In this document: one piece after another, positions 1 through 5,668 of the stretch
How positions within the stretch are numbered: position 1 is the stretch's first letter
Layout of the letters: every line of letters starts with the position of its first letter
Origin: Pirellulales bacterium
GTDB lineage: Bacteria; Planctomycetota; Planctomycetia; Pirellulales; Thermoguttaceae
Length of the DNA stretch: 9,093 nt
Direction of reading: 5' to 3'
Assembly: GCA_030605745.1 (NCBI GenBank)
Contig: JAUWHT010000329.1
Location: 1 to 9,093, forward strand
Notes under the pieces: model-generated
Seen by the model: only the letters and a program-made list of their open reading frames with translations
Told to the model about the DNA's origin: nothing
Database searches by the model: none
Translations under genes and position numbers: made by a program

Positions 1-160
1 AGAACACGACCGGGTTCGTCGTTGAGCGTCCATTCTCGTCCCTCCTCCGTGATAACAGAGGAAGGATGGCGAATGTCGGTGTTCAAGGCGAGCCCGGTTT
101 GCTGTTCAATTGTCCACACATAGAAAAGGTTAGAGTCAGCACAATCACAGTACGATGCAT
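1..160 (-). CDS. Possible 5' end of a gene leaving the left edge; reading frame looks broken
   Basis: Seen: an ATG at 160-158 has a strong Shine-Dalgarno (CCTCCT on the plus strand at 168-173, spacer 7). It opens with a hydrophobic, signal-like stretch (MHRTVIVLTLTF) but stops at TGA (85-83) after 25 codons. Another minus frame is open across the same bases to the window edge and reads like real protein (it includes SSVITEEGREWTLNDEPGRV), but has no ATG. Adding one T to the TTTT run near 125-128 would join the signal-like start to that frame. A further ATG at 33-31 also has a good Shine-Dalgarno (plus-strand CCTCCTCC, 41-48), but in the third frame. Inference: either a frameshifted gene or sequencing error, or a short leader ORF followed by a gene starting at 33. 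Product not recognised. It lies just downstream of the oxidoreductase on the same strand, so it could be in its operon. Confidence 0.27.
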
Positions 161-204
161 GGTACTTCCTCCTGGGAAAATAGGGTGTGCTTGCCCCTGG
201 AATT

Positions 205-1557
205 CTATGCCTCGATGGTATACGGCTCGCGCTGCCGGCGGTTGATCAGTGCCGTGGCCTGTTCGTCGCCGACGAACTCACACTTATCTGGGTCAAACTT
301 GATCTTCCGCCCCAGGATCATGGCGATATTGGCCATGTGGCAGGCGTTCACTGAGTGGACGTGCGTGTAGACGTCGGAAATAGGCAGCTCCCGGGTCTTG
401 ATGCAGTGGAAAAAGTTGCCCATGTGCGTGGTTATCGGCATTCCACGATAGAGCTTCTGAACTTCCTGATCAAGCCATTCGGTGTCGGCCTTGCTGGCAG
501 CGATTTCTTCGACGAGCTTGCCTGAAAACCCTCCGCGGTTGACCCGGATGCGCCCCTTCTCACCCGAAATGATGATCTCGTTCTGGCCGCTAACCAGGTT
601 GGTCGTGTTACCGTTGGGCAAGGTGAGCAGGGAGTCGAATTTACGGGCCGTGTTGAAGCCCAGGGGCAGCTTGGCCTCACCGTTAAGGAAGGCCACCGGG
701 TCGTGTCCCGGGAAATAGGGGAAATCGCCCTTGCCCTCGATCTCGACGGCGCCAGTCTTGTCGCCGTCCAATGCCCAGAGGCAAGAGTCAATGTGGTGCG
801 CACCCCAGTCGGTTACATCGCCGCCGTTGTACTCCAGCCAACCGCGGAAGTTCCAGCCGATGCGGTGCGGCGTGAAGTCTACCTTGGGAGCCTGGCCCAG
901 CCAGAAGTCCCAATTCAACCCGGCCGGGGGATCGGTCGGCGCGAAGGACTTCACCTTGTCCCAATGTACATGGGGCGTGATCGAGGCGACGGCGTGCAGC
1001 TTCTTACCCAGCCGGCCGCTACGCGCCAGCACGGTTGCCTTGAGGAACATCCGGTTGTACTCGCTACGCTGCTGCGTGCCCACCTGGAATACTCTGCCGG
1101 TTTCCTTGGTCACCTTGCAGATATGCTTGCTTTCCCCAATGGTCAACGTCAGCGGCTTCTCGCAGTAGACGTCTTTGCCGGCCTTCATGGCGTCAATGAC
1201 GATCTTGGTATGCCAGTGGTCGGGCGTACCGCAGGTGATCACGTCGACGTCTTTTCGGTCGAGCACTTTGCGGTAGTCTTCGTAGATCTCACACTTGCCG
1301 TCGTAGCGGCCGGCAAACCGCTCGGCGTGGCCGCGGTTCACGTCGGCACAGGCTACCATGTTGCCCAGCTTGCCGGCCTGGTTGGCAACGTACGAGCCGC
1401 GGGGGCCCACGCCGACAGCGGCCACGTTCAGCTTGTCGTTTTTCGACTCTTGGGCCTTGGCGTAGGAACTGGTCCAGATGTAGGGTGCCGCGGTCCCGGC
1501 GGCGATGCCGGCGGTGGCCTTCAAGAAGTCGCGGCGGTTGGCTCTTGTGTTACTCAT
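205..1557 (-). CDS. Tat-exported Gfo/Idh/MocA family NAD(P)-dependent oxidoreductase
   Basis: Predicted 450-residue dehydrogenase of the Gfo/Idh/MocA family, which oxidises or reduces sugars, inositols and related polyols with NAD(P). The ATG at 1557 is chosen because it directly precedes a twin-arginine signal (NRRDFLK, residues 7-13, then a hydrophobic stretch and a possible A33-K34-A35 cleavage site) and has AGGAGG nine bases upstream (plus-strand CCTCCT, 1567-1572); the frame runs open farther upstream but without such support. The Rossmann fold starts near residue 44 (VAAVGVGPRG, G49/G51/G54). TPDHWH (111-116) and the family EKP motif (133-135) follow. GDVTDWGAHHID (246-257) supplies the likely catalytic histidine region and is typical of planctomycete members. 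Length is normal for the exported subgroup. The exact substrate cannot be read from sequence. The divergent XylR-like regulator suggests sugar catabolism. Export through Tat implies folding with cofactor before secretion. Confidence 0.93.
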   Translation of the reverse strand: MSNTRANRRDFLKATAGIAAGTAAPYIWTSSYAKAQESKNDKLNVAAVGVGPRGSYVANQAGKLGNMVACADVNRGHAERFAGRYDGKCEIYEDYRKVLDRKDVDVITCGTPDHWHTKIVIDAMKAGKDVYCEKPLTLTIGESKHICKVTKETGRVFQVGTQQRSEYNRMFLKATVLARSGRLGKKLHAVASITPHVHWDKVKSFAPTDPPAGLNWDFWLGQAPKVDFTPHRIGWNFRGWLEYNGGDVTDWGAHHIDSCLWALDGDKTGAVEIEGKGDFPYFPGHDPVAFLNGEAKLPLGFNTARKFDSLLTLPNGNTTNLVSGQNEIIISGEKGRIRVNRGGFSGKLVEEIAASKADTEWLDQEVQKLYRGMPITTHMGNFFHCIKTRELPISDVYTHVHSVNACHMANIAMILGRKIKFDPDKCEFVGDEQATALINRRQREPYTIEA

Positions 1558-1780
1558 GTGAATGTTCCTCCTGCTGGGGAATGAATAATTGGTGGGAAAG
1601 GTTTGGCATGGTGAGCCGCCGGGTTTTGCCCAGCACCACAAAGCTTTAGTATAACCCATCGCTTTGAACGTTCCATGAGATTTTGCTAATAAAAACATAA
1701 GGTTTTTTACGCCAACCGGCACTCGACTTTTGTGAAAATTCGGTCTAAACTTGCTTAGTATGTTGACGGAGTCAGTGCAA
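1558..1780. promoter_or_regulatory. Divergent promoter region between oxidoreductase and XylR-like regulator
   Basis: This 223-base gap separates two divergent genes and holds an AT-rich core around 1640-1712. For the minus gene a possible -10 is TATACT (plus-strand AGTATA, 1648-1653), but I see no good -35. For the regulator a weak -10 candidate is TCTAAA (1744-1749), with TCGACT at 1723-1728 spaced rather short. A perfect 8-base palindrome, GAACGTTC (1666-1673), lies just upstream of the minus-strand -10 and could be part of an operator. XylR-type regulators usually bind near their divergent targets (established); the operator assignment here is inference. Exact promoter elements are uncertain. 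Confidence 0.4.
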
Positions 1781-2974
1781 ATGAAAAACCGGCCTGCCGT
1801 AGCGCTGCTGATCGAGACCTCCAATGCGTATGCGCGGGGTGTGTTGCAGGGTGTGATGGCATACGTCCATGAGCATGATCCTTGGTCCATCTATTTGCCG
1901 GAACAGGAAAGAGGAGCAGCGCCGCCGGGTTGGTTTGCCCGATGGCGCGGCGACGGGATCATCGCGCGGATCGAAACAGTGGAAATTGCCAAAGCCGTAA
2001 CAAAGACAGCTTTGCCGGTGATCGACGTCAGTGCTGCACGGCACGTTCCGTCGATTCCGTGGGTAGAGACCGACGATGAAGCCTTCGCGCGGTTGGCAGC
2101 CCGGCATTTGATGGATCGCGGCTTTCGACATTTCGGGTTCTGCGGCGAGCCGCGGTTCAACTGGTCAAAATGGCGACTCGAGCACTTCGTACGCATCATC
2201 CACCAGTCCGGCTGGGATTGCGACGTCTACGAAACCCCCGAGCCAACCGGGCGACGGACGTCTCGGGTCCGCGAAAACCGCCGCTTGATTGCCTGGGTCC
2301 GGAAGCTTCCCAAGCCGATCGGCGTGATGGCGTGCTATGACATCAAGGCTCAGCAGTTGCTCGACGCATGTCGGGAAATCGACGTTGCCGTTCCCGAGGA
2401 AATTGCGGTCGTCGGGGTCGATAATGACGAGTTGCTTTGCAGGTTATCCACTCCACCCTTGTCGAGCATAATTCCCGACACGCGCCGAACCGGTTACGAG
2501 GCCGCGGCATTACTTAACCGCATGATGGCCGGAGAGCAAATCGGTCCGGAAGCACATCGGATCGAGCCGCTGGGCATCGCCACGCGACAGTCAACAGACA
2601 CGCTGGCGATCGACGATCCCGAGATTGCCGCCGCCGTGCGTTTCATCCGCGAGCACGCCTGTGATGGGATCAATATCGATGACGTGCTCAAAGCCGTACC
2701 GCTGACGCGGCGTGCCTTGGAAAGCCGGTTTCGAGAGATACTCGGACGCACACCTCACAAGGAGATCACCCGGGTGAAGATGGAACGGGTCAGGCAATTG
2801 CTGATCGAAACCGATCTGAAGTTGCCCACGATCGCCAAGCGAGTCGGCTTCGTCCACGTAGAATACATGAGCGCAGCATTCAAAAAGCACGTTGGCCAGT
2901 CCCCACGCGAGTTCCGCGCCAAACATGCCCCCTTCCCCAGACCCACATCGTTTCCCCAAGACTCATTCCGCTGA
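1781..2974 (+). CDS. XylR-like AraC-family transcriptional regulator with sugar-binding domain
   Basis: Predicted 397-residue DNA-binding regulator. Residues 5-270 resemble a LacI/periplasmic sugar-binding fold (AVALLIETSNAYARGVLQGV at 6-25; AVVGVDNDELLC at 209-220; LSSIIPDTRRTGYEAAALL at 227-245). Residues about 281-380 form an AraC-type double helix-turn-helix (RRALESRFREILGRTP at 310-325; IAKRVGFVHVEYMSAAFKKH at 351-370; GQSPREFR at 372-379). Domain order, length and many positions match E. coli XylR (392 residues), including the REHACDGI segment near 290-297. The ATG at 1781 is preferred because GGAG (1767-1770) lies ten bases upstream and the protein then starts like XylR; in-frame TTG 1751 and ATG 1760 are alternatives. 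The ligand is unknown: planctomycetes carry many paralogues, so xylose should not be assumed. It probably controls the divergent oxidoreductase, and perhaps itself. Confidence 0.92.
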   Translation: MKNRPAVALLIETSNAYARGVLQGVMAYVHEHDPWSIYLPEQERGAAPPGWFARWRGDGIIARIETVEIAKAVTKTALPVIDVSAARHVPSIPWVETDDEAFARLAARHLMDRGFRHFGFCGEPRFNWSKWRLEHFVRIIHQSGWDCDVYETPEPTGRRTSRVRENRRLIAWVRKLPKPIGVMACYDIKAQQLLDACREIDVAVPEEIAVVGVDNDELLCRLSTPPLSSIIPDTRRTGYEAAALLNRMMAGEQIGPEAHRIEPLGIATRQSTDTLAIDDPEIAAAVRFIREHACDGINIDDVLKAVPLTRRALESRFREILGRTPHKEITRVKMERVRQLLIETDLKLPTIAKRVGFVHVEYMSAAFKKHVGQSPREFRAKHAPFPRPTSFPQDSFR

Positions 2975-3047
2975 CAGGTCCTCCATGACATAACCTCGTA
3001 AATGACAACTAGTTGCGCCCGTGGCGAATCTATCAGCATTATTAAGG

Positions 3048-3083
3048 GGGCCCGGGCGGCTGTGCGGGCAGCCAACCGGGCCC
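3048..3083 (+). terminator. GC-rich stem-loop downstream of the regulator, possible terminator without U-tract
   Basis: GGGCCCGG (3048-3055) pairs perfectly with CCGGGCCC (3076-3083). After a 2x2 internal loop, GGCTG (3058-3062) pairs with CAGCC (3069-3073), leaving the loop TGCGGG. It begins 73 bases after the regulator stop codon. No T-run follows on either strand, so intrinsic termination is uncertain. It may instead protect the 3' end or be part of a repeat family, since the second hairpin at 3190-3219 has a related loop. Confidence 0.4.
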
Positions 3084-3189
3084 TCGGACCGCGAAAAACT
3101 GGTTACTACCCGGGATGGGCCTTTGGGTCGCGGGTCTTGGCGACATTACCTAAGATTCACGGTTCCAGACAAACATCTGCAATGAGGGT

Positions 3190-3219
3190 GGCCCCGGGCG
3201 TGCGGGAACGCCCGGGGCC
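3190..3219. other. Perfect 12-base-pair GC stem-loop
   Basis: GGCCCCGGGCGT (3190-3201) and ACGCCCGGGGCC (3208-3219) form a perfect 12-base-pair stem with a 6-base loop, GCGGGA. No T-run follows on either strand. On the minus strand it starts eight bases after the stop codon of the Trp-rich remnant (3228-3329), the usual place for a 3' hairpin. The loop GCGGGA shares GCGGG with the hairpin at 3048-3083, which suggests the two are related. Confidence 0.6.
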
Positions 3220-3227
3220 GGTACGGG

Positions 3228-3329
3228 TCAAATGATCCCCTTCTTGCTCCACATCTTCATCTTCCAGCAGTTGACGTGCCAAACATCCGGCAAGCCGAAC
3301 AACTGCCAAACACGGAAGACACAAGTGCT
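3228..3329 (-). pseudogene. Trp-rich C-terminal coding remnant or small protein without a clear start
   Basis: On the minus strand, 33 codons lie between an in-frame TAA (3332-3330) and a TGA (3230-3228). The translation is strikingly protein-like, with four tryptophans: CVFRVWQLFGLPDVW near its start and CWKMKMWSKKGII at its end. No ATG occurs before the KMKM near the end, and I see no ribosome binding site before a GTG or TTG. It is therefore either the decayed 3' end of a larger gene or a small protein with an unusual start. It ends eight bases before a perfect 12-base-pair hairpin, as a real gene might. I cannot name a family. Confidence 0.28.
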
Positions 3330-3521
3330 TTACAGACAAGTGTTTACGAACCAACCACGCCCGCCCCGATCGGATTTACCCGACGGGTCGTCGTTGTAAG
3401 GTTTACAATTCCCGGTCAAATCGGGCTGGTGGTGCCGGATTGGTTTTGCTACCGTGCCGGGTCGGTTTTGGTGTGTGTTGTTTAGCGGCCGCCGGCACGG
3501 CGGCCCGTCTGAGCGCGGAAA

Positions 3522-4280
3522 ATGCGGTATTTCGTCCCTTGCCTGATCGTTGGCCTATTGCCGGCACTGCTTCTGTCGGGCTGTCGGTTGCCGGGTCGCG
3601 AGGGACCGGTGCCGAAATCGCTGGCCACCTGCCGGCAGCTCTCGCAGCAGGGCATTGCTGCGGCCGAACGTGGCCAACAGAAGCAGGCCGAATCGCTGCT
3701 GAAGCAGGCCGTCGAGGTCTGCCCAGTCGATCCCGAGGCCCGACGCCATTACGCCGAGGCACTTTGGCGGCGTGGGGCCCGTCGGGAGGCAATTGCCCAG
3801 TTGGAGGAAGCCGGTCGGCTGGCCGGCCAGGACGTCACACTGCTGGTCCGCCTGGCAGAAATGCACTTGGCGCTCGGCCAGAGGCAACTCGCCCGGCAAA
3901 CTGCGGAACAAGCAATCGACTTGGACCCCGAGCTGTCGTCGGCTTGGGCGATCCGAGGTCGGGTGACGCATGCCGAAGGGCAGGCTCGACAAGCACTGGC
4001 CGATTTTCATCGTGCGCTGGGATACGCGCCGGACAACCGGCAGGTCCTCCTGGAGATTGCCGAACTGTATCGCGAGTTGAACCAGCCGCAGCGGGCATTG
4101 GCGACCTTGCACAGTCTGGCCGACACCTATTCGCCGGGCGAGGAGCCGCAGGAAGTGCTGCATCTGATGGGCTTGGCCTACGCGGCATTGGGTCGCCACG
4201 AGGACGCCGTGGCCACCCGTGTAGCGGCCGGGCTTGCTCGGCGCGTTGACGCTGGAGCGAACTACACGAACTTCCGATGA
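3522..4280 (+). CDS. TPR-repeat lipoprotein
   Basis: Predicted 252-residue lipoprotein. A hydrophobic signal peptide (residues 3-20) ends in the lipobox LLSGC with the lipidated cysteine at 21, so the protein should sit on a membrane facing the periplasm. From about residue 38 to 240 there are roughly six 34-residue tetratricopeptide repeats with the usual small/aromatic spacing, for example AEALWRRGARREAIAQLEEA (78-97), AIRGRVTHAEGQARQALADF (143-162) and LMGLAYAALGRHEDAV (215-230). TPRs form protein-binding superhelices (established); the partner is unknown. The ATG follows a poor Shine-Dalgarno (GAGCG), but the signal peptide fixes the start well. The last 20 residues (after EDAVATRVAAG) lose the TPR pattern, so the repeat array may be cut short or end in an unstructured tail. 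The small gene at 4414 follows 133 bases later on the same strand. Confidence 0.85.
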   Translation: MRYFVPCLIVGLLPALLLSGCRLPGREGPVPKSLATCRQLSQQGIAAAERGQQKQAESLLKQAVEVCPVDPEARRHYAEALWRRGARREAIAQLEEAGRLAGQDVTLLVRLAEMHLALGQRQLARQTAEQAIDLDPELSSAWAIRGRVTHAEGQARQALADFHRALGYAPDNRQVLLEIAELYRELNQPQRALATLHSLADTYSPGEEPQEVLHLMGLAYAALGRHEDAVATRVAAGLARRVDAGANYTNFR

Positions 4281-4413
4281 AACGCACCACCAACGGGTCG
4301 TTACAACCGATCCGATCATTTCGGTTGCTATAGTCCGTTCAACTGGTTTGACCAAGGTGCAGTTGTACACTAGTGTGCTATAGACACCATAAATACTCCG
4401 GAGGAAACAGCGC

Positions 4414-4650
4414 ATGTTGCAGGAACTGGAAACACCCCCGAAACCGTTCACCGACCGCCGCAGTTACCGTGTGGATTGGCGGTTGCCTGCTTGCGAACGC
4501 CGGCAGTTCGCCAACAGTCATGAAGGCCTTTCGCCGGAAGCCGCCGAGTTGGCCCACTCGATTGACGAGTATAAGCTGCATCATCGGCGGCGCTTCATTA
4601 CATACGAAGAGATGCTGTCGGTCGTCAGGTCGCTGGGTTACCACAAATAG
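4414..4650 (+). CDS. Small conserved-looking basic protein of unknown function
   Basis: A 78-residue protein with ATG at 4414 and a strong Shine-Dalgarno, GGAGGAAA (4400-4407). The N-terminal third is Pro/Arg-rich and probably flexible. QFANSHEGLSPEAAELAHSI (31-50) then a helical, highly charged segment (DEYKLHHRRRFITYEEMLSV, 51-70) lead to a short end, RSLGYHK. From memory, small planctomycete proteins often carry an ELA-IDEYK...R-FITYEEML-V-RSLGY tail, so I regard it as a genuine family member of unknown role; this was not checked by search. The tail resembles a compact helix-turn-helix-sized unit, but I see no definite DNA-binding motif. No cysteines or signal peptide suggest export. Possible promoter features upstream are a palindrome ACACTAGTGT (4367-4376) and two GCTATAG copies (4327-4333, 4377-4383). 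A likely terminator follows at 4674-4690. Confidence 0.8.
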   Translation: MLQELETPPKPFTDRRSYRVDWRLPACERRQFANSHEGLSPEAAELAHSIDEYKLHHRRRFITYEEMLSVVRSLGYHK

Positions 4651-4710
4651 TTGGGCGCGACTTTATCTTTGGGCGCGACCGACGGTCGCGGCTTTATGGT
4701 TGGGCGCCGC
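4651..4710. repeat. Short direct repeats TTGGGCGC(GAC) between convergent genes
   Basis: TTGGGCGCGAC occurs twice exactly (4651-4661 and 4669-4679, pitch 18). A third partial copy, TTGGGCGC, lies at 4700-4707, inside the last codons of the minus-strand CNNM gene. The first copy begins directly after the stop codon of the 78-residue gene. The motif GGTCGCGGCTTT at 4684-4695 recurs at 9080-9091, so this block may belong to a dispersed repeat family. Confidence 0.55.
4674..4690 (+). terminator. Likely intrinsic terminator hairpin after the 78-residue gene
   Basis: CGCGACC (4674-4680) pairs with GGTCGCG (4684-4690) around a 3-base loop, GAC, followed by GCTTTAT on the plus strand. It lies 24 bases after the plus-strand stop (4648-4650) and immediately beyond the minus-strand CNNM stop (4694-4696), so it sits at the meeting point of convergent genes and could serve both. 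The T-run is short, so efficiency is uncertain. Confidence 0.45.
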
Positions 4711-5668
4711 GGAACAGGGGCTCGCGGAGGCGGTCGGCGGTGACGATGCCGATCGTTTGGCCTTGGTCGGCCACCACGCGAGCGAGGCTTTCCTTGGCGC
4801 TTTGCATTTGCATCAGCGCACTCAGGTGGGAAGCTGTTTCGGGAATCGTCAGCAACCTGCGCAAGGGGCTAATTCCCTCCGAATTGCTCAGCTCCAAGTC
4901 GATTACCCTAAGATAACCGATCAGTTCCGCAGCGGCATCCGGCGATTCGACCGGCATGGCAGAGATTCGGTATCGCCGAGCCAGGCGGAGCACGTCCTGC
5001 TTGGACATATCGGAGCGTGCCCGGGGTAATCGGTCCAGCGGGGTGGTGAAGCGGGTGATCGGCTGATTTGCCACGGCGAAGATTCCCTGGGCCAAGCCGC
5101 GTTGGGCCTGATGCAGGATCCCCGCTTCGTGCCCTTCTTCCAGCACGCGTTGCAATTCCCGCCGGGCCAGGGTCAAGCGGACCTGCTCGGGCGACTCGCC
5201 CATAAAACGCGCCAGTAGCTTGTTCAGCCCCCACAGCAGGATGCTGATGGGAAAGAACAGCACGAGGAAGACCAGAAACAGCGGTCCGCCGCGACGCAGC
5301 AGCCGGTTGGGGGCTTCGAGGAAAAGGTTCTTCGGCAACAACTCGCCGTAGACAAACAGCACCGGCGCCAAAACCAGCGGCGCGATCAACTCCACCGCAT
5401 GACCATGACCGGTAACCAGCGCCTGCGTGCCCATCACAATCGCCAGTGTGGTCAGGTAGTTGGCCAGGTTGTTGCCCACCAGCGTGGTAGCTACGAACAG
5501 CGAGGCGTGGTTGCTCAGCCAGAGCAGGCCTCGTGAGACCAGGTCGCCTCCCATGGCGTCCAGGACCAGTCGGAGCCGGGTCGCCCGGTAGAAGCCGGTT
5601 TCCGAGCCGCTGAAAAACGCGCTTAGGAACAGCCCTACTGCCGCCAGACCGAGCGAGATCCAAATCAC
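4694..5668 (-). CDS. CNNM-domain membrane protein, short form (CorC/HlyC-like ion transporter)
   Basis: Predicted 324-residue membrane protein of the CNNM/CorB family, which is linked to Mg2+/Co2+ efflux. The GTG at 5668 is chosen because AAGGAGG (plus-strand CCTCCTT, 5676-5682) lies seven bases upstream and the start then coincides with the first membrane segment; an open frame upstream of it is antisense noise. The CNNM domain spans about 1-175, with SAFFSGSETGFYRATRLRL (16-34), further hydrophobic segments near 92-107 and 129-148, and the family motif YGELLPKN (107-114). A weak CBS-like region follows; QTIGIVTADRLREPLF (304-319) matches the end of a CBS motif. The C-terminal CorC_HlyC domain of its neighbour is missing. 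The GTG overlaps the neighbour's TGA by four bases (GTGA), which implies translational coupling and perhaps a heteromeric transporter (inference). Confidence 0.88.
   Translation of the reverse strand: MIWISLGLAAVGLFLSAFFSGSETGFYRATRLRLVLDAMGGDLVSRGLLWLSNHASLFVATTLVGNNLANYLTTLAIVMGTQALVTGHGHAVELIAPLVLAPVLFVYGELLPKNLFLEAPNRLLRRGGPLFLVFLVLFFPISILLWGLNKLLARFMGESPEQVRLTLARRELQRVLEEGHEAGILHQAQRGLAQGIFAVANQPITRFTTPLDRLPRARSDMSKQDVLRLARRYRISAMPVESPDAAAELIGYLRVIDLELSNSEGISPLRRLLTIPETASHLSALMQMQSAKESLARVVADQGQTIGIVTADRLREPLFRGAQP

Larger units (their letters stand above)
2975..3521. other. Gene-poor intergenic region of about 550 bases with hairpins and a coding remnant
   Basis: No complete gene is supported here. 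The stretch contains two strong GC-rich stem-loops (3048-3083 and 3190-3219), a Trp-rich open stretch on the minus strand (3228-3329), a short direct repeat ACAAGTGCTTTAC / ACAAGTGTTTAC (3321-3333 and 3336-3347, pitch 15), and a 7-base-pair hairpin GGCCGCC-GGCAC-GGCGGCC (3487-3505) in the leader of the lipoprotein gene. A 77-codon plus-strand frame (3002-3235) runs through both large hairpins and looks spurious. Confidence 0.6.

Noticed and set aside
703..1584. 293-codon plus-strand open frame opposite the oxidoreductase
   Set aside because: It is antisense to a clearly identified gene; its translation has no domain signature and is a shadow of the GC-rich codons.
1558..1890. 111-codon upstream extension of the oxidoreductase
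   Set aside because: It would bury the Tat signal inside the protein and overlap the divergent regulator; the internal ATG has a strong Shine-Dalgarno.
3048..3219. Known structured RNA (tmRNA, 6S, RNase P or SRP RNA)
   Set aside because: I looked for the conserved cores of these RNAs and did not find them; only simple hairpins are visible.
3002..3235. 77-codon plus-strand frame in the hairpin region
   Set aside because: It crosses both GC hairpins, has no ribosome binding site and no protein-like pattern.
3440..4249. 269-codon plus-strand frame overlapping the TPR gene
   Set aside because: Its Gly/Arg/Ala-rich, low-complexity translation is typical of an out-of-frame reading.
3555..4451. 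298-codon minus-strand frame across the TPR gene
   Set aside because: It is antisense to a lipoprotein with a clear lipobox and TPR repeats, and shows no recognisable family.
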